A DNA stretch of 64,000 nucleotides from Jejuia sp047345485 (lineage in GTDB: Bacteria > Bacteroidota > Bacteroidia > Flavobacteriales > Flavobacteriaceae), in contig NZ_JBLFEN010000008.1 in assembly GCF_047345485.1 (NCBI RefSeq), forward strand, positions 62,001 through 126,000, read 5' to 3'. This document shows positions 34,747 through 41,725 of the stretch, piece after piece; position 1 is the stretch's first letter; each line of letters begins with the position of its first letter. The position numbers and the translations under genes were made by a program. Below the pieces are notes generated by a model. That model searched no databases. It was not told the DNA's origin and worked only from the letters and a program-made list of their open reading frames with translations.

Positions 34747-35457
34747 TTACGCCGATTTGCTATTGTAGCAATATTGATATAAAACATTAAAATGTTCTTT
34801 CATCTTTTGTTTGGCCAAATCAGTATTTTGCGCTTTAATAGCTTCATAGATTGCTCTATGTTCATCAATACCTAGAGTTGCCTGGTTTTTATCACATACA
34901 TGATATTTACCAAAATCTATAATAATTTGCGGAGTAATAGTTAACATAAATTTATTTATGGTACTATTTCTGCTTGCTTTTGCAATAGCTAAATGAAACA
35001 GCAAATCTTCCTGTACAGCATCTTCTCCAGAAAGCACCTTCTTTTCATAAGCATCTTGCATTGCTTTAATATGCTTTAAATCCTCATCAGATCTTCTTAA
35101 AGACGCTAACTTTACTGTTTTAAGTTCTAATAAAATTCTTGTTTCTACTAACGATTTAAAATTTTGCTCTTCTAGCCCTAAAATATCGTCAATCATACCA
35201 TTCATAGCAATTACACCTATATTAGCTACAAAAGTGCCACTTTGTGGTTTAGACTCTAATATTCCATAAAATTCTAATGTTTGTATAGACTCTCTAACAA
35301 TACCCCTAGAAACTTCAAATTTTTCAGACAACATCCGTTCCGAAGGCAATTTATCACCAGGTTCTAAATTTTTATAGTTTATTAAATTTTTAATCTTTAA
35401 TATAATATCTCTTTGAATATTTTTATTATCTCCAATTATTAGCTCATCTAGCTTCAT
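34747..35457 (-). CDS. FadR-subfamily GntR transcriptional regulator
   Basis: The 236-residue protein has a winged HTH (about 12-75: EPGDKLPSERMLSEKFEVSRGIVRESIQTLEFYGILESKPQSGTFV) and an all-helical FCD ligand-binding domain (about 95-225) with conserved Asp/His metal ligands (EDLLFHLAIAKASRN, EHRAIYEAI). FCD regulators usually respond to organic or uronic acids. Its own promoter carries two operator dyads, consistent with autorepression. The same dyads precede susC and PL6. A likely effector is DEH or KDG (inference from the locus). Confidence 0.93.
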   Translation of the reverse strand: MKLDELIIGDNKNIQRDIILKIKNLINYKNLEPGDKLPSERMLSEKFEVSRGIVRESIQTLEFYGILESKPQSGTFVANIGVIAMNGMIDDILGLEEQNFKSLVETRILLELKTVKLASLRRSDEDLKHIKAMQDAYEKKVLSGEDAVQEDLLFHLAIAKASRNSTINKFMLTITPQIIIDFGKYHVCDKNQATLGIDEHRAIYEAIKAQNTDLAKQKMKEHFNVLYQYCYNSKSA

Positions 35458-35473
35458 CTAAAATTTTATTTAA

Positions 35474-35503
35474 TTGGTTTACCAGATTGGTTACCCAAAT
35501 ATA
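35474..35503 (-). promoter_or_regulatory. gntR promoter with double FadR-type operator
   Basis: Dyads TTGGTTTACCAG (35474-35485) and TTGGTTACCCAA (35487-35498) are 13 bp apart. The minus-strand -7 element TATATTTG (35503-35496) overlaps the second dyad. The layout equals that at susC and PL6 and suggests autoregulation. Confidence 0.75.
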
Positions 35504-35538
35504 TGTATTTTTTATTAAAAATAACCAAATCTTTTTGT

Positions 35539-35886
35539 CTATTCCATAAAATCCTCACGAATAGGACTAAACACATCAATTAAAACGCCAGCTTTAGTAC
35601 AAATAGCACCATGAAGTACGTGCGGAGGTATGTATACTGAATCTCCACCTTTTACAGTTTTAGTTTCTTCTCCAATAGAAAATTCAAATTCTCCACTCTC
35701 TACATAAGTTACTTGAGAATGGTAGTGCTCATGTTTATAACCTATTCCTCCTTTATCAAAATCTACTTTAACCAGCATAATTTTGTCATCATAAGTCATT
35801 ATTTTTCGCTTTACGCCTTCGCCTACTGTTTCCCATTCCAAGTCATTATCTAATACAAATTCTTTACTTGCTCCAAATGTTTTCAT
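35539..35886 (-). CDS. kdgF: KdgF-like cupin, unsaturated uronate linearising enzyme
   Basis: The 115-residue single-domain cupin has motif 1 YKHEHYHSQVTYVESGEFEF (metal ligands H-x-H plus Gln) and motif 2 PPHVLHGA (His). KdgF converts 4,5-unsaturated mannuronate/guluronate/galacturonate monomers into the linear 4-deoxy-5-keto uronate, which the SDR can then reduce. The size and the location between PL17 and gntR fit the alginate pathway. It follows PL17 by 14 bp. Confidence 0.88.
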   Translation of the reverse strand: MKTFGASKEFVLDNDLEWETVGEGVKRKIMTYDDKIMLVKVDFDKGGIGYKHEHYHSQVTYVESGEFEFSIGEETKTVKGGDSVYIPPHVLHGAICTKAGVLIDVFSPIREDFME

Positions 35887-35900
35887 ATTCTTAAGTTTAT

Positions 35901-38174
35901 TTATTTAAAATAATAAGCACCCGTCCATTGGTACGTATTTGCATCTAATTTTAATTTATGTTTAGCTTCTTTTGAAGCATTTACGTTTGAAAGTATAAGT
36001 TTTTTTGTAATTCCAGACTTCATCTTAAATTCTAAAGCTGTATAATCATCAGTGTTTTGTAATATTTTTATAGACTCAAATTTACTGTAGGCATCATTGG
36101 CTTTCTCATTTACTGGATTGTAAGTACCATGTGCTTCAATAATTGTAGCAAATAATGCAGATTTAGTATTGTTTTTTCTTAGGATTAAAGATGGGTCTCT
36201 CCTCAAATTAAATTCAGGGTCTTTTGCTCCAATTCTAGCAAGAATAGCCGTATCATCTTTATTAGTTGCCGATGTAATACTATAAAATATTCTATTATTC
36301 ATCCATGTAAATTGAATACTTTCAAGTTCAGCTTTACTTTCTGATGTTTTCCACAAGTGCTGATAGCCATTTTGGGTCCCCAAAGCACTTAATTTCTGTG
36401 GTGCTTCTGTACTAAAACTTGTTGAAATAATTTGCCCAAAATAATAGTATGGTAAATCGTATTGGTGTAATCTGTTTGAAGTTATTTTAAATACATCTAC
36501 AACATATGGTTTATCAAATTCAACGTCTTTTATCATTACCATAGTACGATGGAAATTTGTACCTGGGTAAGCGTTATCCTCTTTAGCACTCATAATTTGA
36601 AAACTCTTGTTTGTAGTATCAAACAGGTATTTCTTTGAATGGAATTTACTTCCTGTTTTAAAATCTCCATTAAAGTGAGATGTTTCATTTTGAATGACGG
36701 TGTTATGCGCTATAGTTTGTTTTGCAAATGTTTTATTTTCTTTCAAATAGCCTCCACCATTTTTTTGCTCTACGTTTACAAAACGCGCTAATCCATAATC
36801 TTGTATTACCTCATCTCCATTTTCGTATAAAGAAAATGATAGTTTATCGTAATGTCCGTGACTTAAACCTTGCCCAGTATATTTCATAACAAGGCCTGTG
36901 GTAGTATTAGCATCATTATATCTTAAAATACCAACTGCTCCTTCGTCTCCATTGGCACCATCAGATAATTCTATAGATTGTTTCACAAATGGTTTTTCTT
37001 TTTCATCTCTCAATCCTACAGCCACTGCTAATCCTGTAGCATCTAATTGCACTTTATTTTGCAATTTTGCAATCGATAATAATTCTGGTTGTTTATTCCC
37101 AAAAAAATACGCAATATCAACAGCAGAAACTAAGGAGGATGTATAATATGACATTCCTTTTTGTCCATCATTTAAAGGAAAAAACGCTCCATTTGCATCT
37201 GTTAAATTTAAAAGTGCATTAACCGCTTTTAGTAACACACCATTCTTATACTCAAAGATTTTAAGTTCTGGTTTTTTTTGTTGAAGCGCTTGAGCAAAAA
37301 TCATAAATGGATACATGGCATATCTTTGATAATATGGCCCCTCGGTATAAAATCCATCTGGAGAAAAAGGACTATCTAGGTTAGCTAAAAACCCTGCTTT
37401 ACCATCTTTATCATATATAAATCCACCATCGTTATCCTTTACTTCCAAATCTATATCCGCTTTCTTTAAACCATACAAAGCCCTATTTACTAATTCTTCA
37501 TCATCCATTACTAAACCAATCATACCTACTGCAACATTGCCCCAAGTACTGTGATTATGTATACGATTAAAATACTGAGGTGTTTCAACTGATAAAAAAT
37601 CTGCATATGGCCTAAATAGTGTTTTATTTAAATACTCAGTTTGTTCTTTTGGAAGCCAATCGTAAATACAATCATAAGCCTGACTTGTATACGTTAACCA
37701 ATTAGAGTCGTTTAAACACTGCCAAAAAAACTTTCCTCTAGCATAACTACGCTCTTGTGGATGTCGTCCTAAAGTGGGAAATATTTTAGCATACTCCAAA
37801 AGCATATCTCTTATGTATATGGCATAGGTTTCGTCTCCTAATATCTGAAACAATACGCCTGCCTTTTGCATATTTACATAATTAGCTTTGTGCTGTGTAT
37901 GTGTGTAACCTCCAGCCATATCTTTTGGTATTGGCACATCTATACCAGCTTTTATAGCTGTATTTACAGTTATTTTTACTTGCTTTAAAGTTTTATCAAA
38001 GAGAGGAACTTCTCCTAATTGCGATTGTATATTTAAAACACTTTGTTGTGTTAAAATTAAATTAGGGTGACCGCCTTTTTGGCGATCATCTGCATTAACA
38101 GCTACATCAGTATTATCTTTACAAGATAGTATCGTAAATAAAAGTATAGAGATTATGTGAATGCTTATTTTCAT
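35901..38174 (-). CDS. PL17-type alginate (oligo)lyase, heparinase II/III fold, lipoprotein
   Basis: The product is 757 residues from the ATG at 38174, which is preceded by an A-rich stretch. The ATG at 38195 is possible and would add seven basic residues. The signal ends in TILSC. An N-terminal alpha/alpha barrel (about 35-390) contains NRIHNHSTWGN and GFYTEGPYYQRYAMYPF (Asn/His/Tyr active-site residues). The C-terminal heparinase II/III beta-sandwich has GHYDKLSFSLYENGDEVIQDYG and AHNTVIQN. PL17 enzymes release unsaturated monomers from alginate oligomers exolytically. It is 24 bp after PL6 in the same operon. Confidence 0.88.
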   Translation of the reverse strand: MKISIHIISILLFTILSCKDNTDVAVNADDRQKGGHPNLILTQQSVLNIQSQLGEVPLFDKTLKQVKITVNTAIKAGIDVPIPKDMAGGYTHTQHKANYVNMQKAGVLFQILGDETYAIYIRDMLLEYAKIFPTLGRHPQERSYARGKFFWQCLNDSNWLTYTSQAYDCIYDWLPKEQTEYLNKTLFRPYADFLSVETPQYFNRIHNHSTWGNVAVGMIGLVMDDEELVNRALYGLKKADIDLEVKDNDGGFIYDKDGKAGFLANLDSPFSPDGFYTEGPYYQRYAMYPFMIFAQALQQKKPELKIFEYKNGVLLKAVNALLNLTDANGAFFPLNDGQKGMSYYTSSLVSAVDIAYFFGNKQPELLSIAKLQNKVQLDATGLAVAVGLRDEKEKPFVKQSIELSDGANGDEGAVGILRYNDANTTTGLVMKYTGQGLSHGHYDKLSFSLYENGDEVIQDYGLARFVNVEQKNGGGYLKENKTFAKQTIAHNTVIQNETSHFNGDFKTGSKFHSKKYLFDTTNKSFQIMSAKEDNAYPGTNFHRTMVMIKDVEFDKPYVVDVFKITSNRLHQYDLPYYYFGQIISTSFSTEAPQKLSALGTQNGYQHLWKTSESKAELESIQFTWMNNRIFYSITSATNKDDTAILARIGAKDPEFNLRRDPSLILRKNNTKSALFATIIEAHGTYNPVNEKANDAYSKFESIKILQNTDDYTALEFKMKSGITKKLILSNVNASKEAKHKLKLDANTYQWTGAYYFK

Positions 38175-38198
38175 CTTTTTATTTTTATAACTCATGTA

Positions 38199-40499
38199 TT
38201 AATACAAAAGTTTTAATTTTAAATTCTCAACTACTTTTATTTCACCTGAATTTACAACAGTATTATTTATAGATTCTTGTCCTTTTTCACCCCATAAAAC
38301 TGCAACTACTTTTACAGGATTATTTATAAACCTATTATTAGCAAATTTTACGTTTACAATACCTCTATTTTTAATAAGAATATTTTCTTTTTCAGTAGTG
38401 CCACATTTTTTTAAAGTATTGCCCGTAAATATTAAATTACCACCAATGGTAGACTCATCATAACCACCACGATAATAATTAAAAACGTTTTCACTAATAT
38501 TCTCAAACGTATTATCAACCACATAAACAAACTCGCTATTATAATCGCCTTTATCATTTGTTTCTTTATTGAGTTGAATGCCTTTTAAACAATTTTTAAT
38601 ATTAGAATTTCTAACAGAAACTGTATCAGCAAATGATCCTTTAGATACCTCTAAAACGCTATTAAAATTACTTATTTCGACATTTTCAATCCATAAACCA
38701 TAAGCACTAGTCATATTTTTTTCTAGAGTTTTAAATGCTGCTTGGGTGTTGTTACCCTTTAAAACGACATTTTCTATATGAAGTATACCTTTGGGCAACA
38801 TCTGAAAAGCTGTATTAGAAGTATTAAAATTTAATATTGCTTTTATATTATTGTTAGAAGATTTAAAGGTAATTTTTTTATCAATCGATAGCGTTTCAGT
38901 TATATTATAACTTGCAGGTTTTAAGCTAATAATATCACCGTTATTTGCTTCAATAATAGCTGTTAATAATTCTTTATTTGAAGTTACTTCAATTGTTTTT
39001 GATTTTGATGTTTTCTCATCAATTTTAAACCAACTTGTACCATAATTAGATGCATCAAAAGAAATAGTCTTACTATTATCTTTTACTAAAGCGCCAATAG
39101 TATTATTTTCTTTAGTTCTAGTATTACCTAATAAATCTGTTTTAATATTTATAAAATCAAAACCAGAATAAACTTCAGCAACCGCTGGATTAGGATTCCA
39201 ATATGTATCAGATACCCTTTTAACAGTCATCCCCTTTGTAATTAATCCTTCGGGGGTTACTTCACTTTTATTTTTACTATTCGTATAGTTATTCTTAAAT
39301 AGTACGCCATCAACTTTATCGTAACTTTTTATGGGATAGTTAAAAGGTGTTTCATTATATATTATATTATTTGCAACTACAGTTCTTATTGGTCTTGCAG
39401 AACGGATTTCGGATTTTGGTAAAACCTCGCTCTGACTCACATTTGATCCTACACTAAAATGAAACGGTGTTTCACAATCTACATAAGTATTATATGCCAC
39501 AACAACATCTGTAACCTGGTTGTAACGATTTTGCGGAGATTTAGGAATACCATTCATAACAGCTAAAGGCGCTCTAAATGTAGAACCTTTTAACTTGTAG
39601 AAATAGTTATTAGTTATCCAATGTCCTGTATTAATAACACGAATACCACCAATGAATTCTGAATTTTCGTTACCTATAAACATATTACCATCAATAGTAG
39701 CATAATTACCATGGCGTAATACCAGAGAGCCTTCACTTTCAAAAAATACATTATTTTTAAACCTATTGTAATTAGATTTGCTTGATATAATTTCTACCTC
39801 GCCATTACAACGCTCAAATAAATTGTTTTCAACGTTTGTATAGGACGGCGCCATAGATGTACCACTATCACCAAGTTGCATGGTTTCTCCGTGTGGCCCA
39901 CCTTTTCTAGGACGAGGACCAAAATGATTATTAATAATTTGATGGTGATTTTTTATATGCTGATTCCCCTTTAACATTACCATTACTGTTGGGCCAAAAT
40001 TAGATTTTCCAGTAATGTAATTATTACTTATTTCGTTATGCCTGCCCCACATTTCTATCCAATGATCGCTAACATCTCTATTTGGCTGGGTAAATTCTTC
40101 TATTACACAATTAGTGAATTTTGAGTGGTTTGCAACTAGAGTATCGTTTATTTTAAAACGAATTATTTGACCTGTAGGTGTATATCCGTTTTTAAAATAC
40201 AAACCGTCTACTATCAAATAATTACCTCCTATTTGTAAATTAGATTCTCCCTCTATAGTAACCTTTCCATAAGTTTCTGCTTTTAACGTTATAGGTTTGT
40301 TAGCTTCACCATTTCCAACTAGCCTAATTTGAATGTCTTTATAACTACCGTTTTTTAAAATAATGTTGTCTCCAGGTTTAGCATTTAAAATAGCTGTTTC
40401 TATGTCGTCTGTAGTTGAAACCAAAATATCAGAATTTTGGTTTTTCTGACAAGAAAATAACACAAATAAAAAATTTAAAACTAAAATGTAATTTTTCAT
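38199..40499 (-). CDS. PL6 alginate lyase (chondroitinase B-like) lipoprotein
   Basis: The 766-residue protein has a lipobox (LNFLFVLFSC) and two right-handed beta-helices. The N-terminal catalytic helix (about 25-480) has the family's Lys and Arg 21 residues apart: Lys177 (VMLKGN) and Arg198 (GPRPRKGG), the same spacing as in known PL6 enzymes. The C-terminal half (about 500-766) repeats the helix fold (TLSIDKKITFKSSNN, SIKILQ-like strands). It depolymerises alginate at the surface or in the periplasm; dermatan sulfate activity occurs in the family but the neighbourhood favours alginate. It is the first gene of the PL6-PL17-kdgF operon. Confidence 0.92.
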   Translation of the reverse strand: MKNYILVLNFLFVLFSCQKNQNSDILVSTTDDIETAILNAKPGDNIILKNGSYKDIQIRLVGNGEANKPITLKAETYGKVTIEGESNLQIGGNYLIVDGLYFKNGYTPTGQIIRFKINDTLVANHSKFTNCVIEEFTQPNRDVSDHWIEMWGRHNEISNNYITGKSNFGPTVMVMLKGNQHIKNHHQIINNHFGPRPRKGGPHGETMQLGDSGTSMAPSYTNVENNLFERCNGEVEIISSKSNYNRFKNNVFFESEGSLVLRHGNYATIDGNMFIGNENSEFIGGIRVINTGHWITNNYFYKLKGSTFRAPLAVMNGIPKSPQNRYNQVTDVVVAYNTYVDCETPFHFSVGSNVSQSEVLPKSEIRSARPIRTVVANNIIYNETPFNYPIKSYDKVDGVLFKNNYTNSKNKSEVTPEGLITKGMTVKRVSDTYWNPNPAVAEVYSGFDFINIKTDLLGNTRTKENNTIGALVKDNSKTISFDASNYGTSWFKIDEKTSKSKTIEVTSNKELLTAIIEANNGDIISLKPASYNITETLSIDKKITFKSSNNNIKAILNFNTSNTAFQMLPKGILHIENVVLKGNNTQAAFKTLEKNMTSAYGLWIENVEISNFNSVLEVSKGSFADTVSVRNSNIKNCLKGIQLNKETNDKGDYNSEFVYVVDNTFENISENVFNYYRGGYDESTIGGNLIFTGNTLKKCGTTEKENILIKNRGIVNVKFANNRFINNPVKVVAVLWGEKGQESINNTVVNSGEIKVVENLKLKLLY

Positions 40500-40603
40500 A
40501 TATATTGTTTTTATTAGTGCTTTAGAGACTAATTAGTTAAGTTAAAAATTAAATTTCAACACCTTAAACAAGTAAATTTTTAACAATACTTAGATTATTT
40601 AAA

Positions 40604-40633
40604 TTGGTTCACCAAATTGGTTTACCAAAAATA
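40604..40633 (-). promoter_or_regulatory. PL6 operon promoter with double FadR-type operator
   Basis: Dyads TTGGTTCACCAA (40604-40615) and TTGGTTTACCAA (40617-40628), both perfect at the TTGG/CCAA arms, are 13 bp apart. The minus-strand -7 element TATTTTTG (40633-40626) overlaps the second one. The leader to the PL6 ATG is about 120 nt. Confidence 0.77.
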
Positions 40634-40781
40634 GAATTAATATTTCAGTTAAAAAAAGAAATTGCATAAATATATTTCAAAAGCAATATTAGTAATTGGA
40701 TGTATACTATTATCGATGAAGAATTACGACTTCCTCATTAATATAAGAGGTTTTAATATTGAAAAAATGAATTTTTATTTC

Positions 40782-41035
40782 CGCTACGCTTTGAAAAAAG
40801 AAAATCTCTGCTTACAAATTCAAGCGAGCTTTGTAAAACAATATAATTTAAGTATCATTTAATAGGGATTACATATCCCTTAACGCTACGCGTTGAAAAA
40901 AGAAAATCTCTGCTTACAAATTCAAGCGAGCTTTGTAAAACAATATAATTTAAGTATCATTTAATAGGGATTACATATCCCTTAACGCTACGCGTTGAAA
41001 AAAGAAAATCTCTGCTTACAAATTCAAGCGAGCTT
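40782..41035. repeat. 102-bp tandem repeat, two full copies and one half copy
   Basis: Units begin CGCTACGC at 40782, 40884 and 40986, a period of exactly 102 bp with almost no divergence. The first copy has CGCTACGCT where the others have CGCTACGCG. Each unit holds CAAGCGAGCTTG and a hairpin AGGGAT-TACAT-ATCCCT. The third copy stops after AAGCGAGCTT, where the tRNA terminator arm begins. Any open frame across it (for example 40662-40862) I take as non-coding. The flank 40634-40781 shows nothing recognisable. Confidence 0.88.
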
Positions 41036-41060
41036 GATTTGACACAGAGATTTTCTTTTT
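40999..41060 (-). terminator. Terminator of the tRNA-Arg gene, built on the repeat
   Basis: AAAAAGAAAATCTCTG (40999-41014) and CAGAGATTTTCTTTTT (41045-41060) are perfectly complementary over 16 bp. On the minus strand this hairpin begins 6 bp after the tRNA 3' end. The loop includes the small palindrome AAGCTCGCTT. The left arm belongs to the third repeat copy. Confidence 0.65.
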
Positions 41061-41065
41061 ATTCG

Positions 41066-41139
41066 TGACCGCGAAGGGATTCGAACCCCCAACCCTCAGA
41101 GCCGAAATCTGATATTCTATCCAGTTGAACTACGCAGCC
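41066..41139 (-). tRNA. tRNA-Arg (anticodon TCG)
   Basis: A 74-nt cloverleaf folds cleanly. The acceptor is GGCTGCG/CGCGGTC, the D-arm GTTC/GAAT, the anticodon stem TCAGA/TCTGA with loop TTTCGGC (anticodon TCG), the variable loop GGGTT, and the T-arm loop TTCGAAT. The discriminator base is A and CCA is not encoded. Its 3' end faces the polysaccharide locus. Confidence 0.95.
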
Positions 41140-41159
41140 ATTATATTCTACTAAAACTT

Positions 41160-41609
41160 TTAAGACAAGTTTGCTTTAACAATATTTGAAATGGTTTTAC
41201 CATCAGCTTGTCCTGCTAATTGTTTACTAACCATACCCATAACCTTACCCATGTCTTTCATGCCTTCTGCTCCAACTTGCTCAATTGTAGCTACAACAAC
41301 TTTGGTTATTTCCTCTTCCGTTAAGGCTTCTGGTAAAAACTGACTAATAATTTCTGCTTCTGCTAGTTCTGGTGAAGCTAAATCTTCCCTACCTTGTTCT
41401 AAATAAACAGCTGCACTATCTTTTCGTTGCTTCACTTGCTTTTGCAGTATCTTAAGCTCTTGTTCTTCAGACAATTCATCGCCAGCTCCGGTTTCGGTTT
41501 TTGCTAAAATAATTGCAGATTTAACTGCTCGTAATGCTGTTAATACTGTTTGATCTTTAGCTTTCATCGCATTTTTTAAAGCTGTCATTATATCTTCTTG
41601 TAAACCCAT
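41160..41609 (-). CDS. GatB/YqeY domain protein
   Basis: The 149-residue helical protein matches the YqeY family over its whole length: MGLQEDIMTALKNAMKAKDQTVLTALRAVKSAI at the start, ILQKQVKQRKDSAAVYLEQGREDLA, and a C-terminal GatB/YqeY tail domain (GAEGMKDMGKVMGMVSKQLAGQADGKTISNIVKANL). The tail resembles the tRNA-binding end of the GatB amidotransferase subunit, but stand-alone members have no firm function. It begins upstream of tRNA-Arg, 20 bp away. Confidence 0.93.
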   Translation of the reverse strand: MGLQEDIMTALKNAMKAKDQTVLTALRAVKSAIILAKTETGAGDELSEEQELKILQKQVKQRKDSAAVYLEQGREDLASPELAEAEIISQFLPEALTEEEITKVVVATIEQVGAEGMKDMGKVMGMVSKQLAGQADGKTISNIVKANLS

Positions 41610-41650
41610 AATCTTTTTTTGAAAGAGCTGCGAAGATAGAAAAAAGACAT

Positions 41651-41688
41651 AAAAAATCCCGAAAAGAATGAGGGAAACTCTTCGGGAT
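41651..41688 (-). terminator. Rho-independent terminator after ftsZ
   Basis: ATCCCGAA (41656-41663) and TTCGGGAT (41681-41688) form an 8-bp stem, with an inner GAG/CTC pair, followed on the minus strand by six T. It closes the 16-kb dcw transcript and separates it from yqeY. Confidence 0.88.
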
Positions 41689-41725
41689 CATAACTTAAGT
41701 GAGGTTAAACACAGAAGTATCTTAA

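Noticed and set aside
40662..40862. 66-codon open frame on the plus strand
   Set aside because: It runs into the first 102-bp tandem unit and its end is made of repeat sequence. There is no promoter or recognisable domain.
40782..41035. Possible CRISPR array
   Set aside because: The units are 102 bp and identical throughout, with no short repeat/unique spacer pattern and no cas genes.
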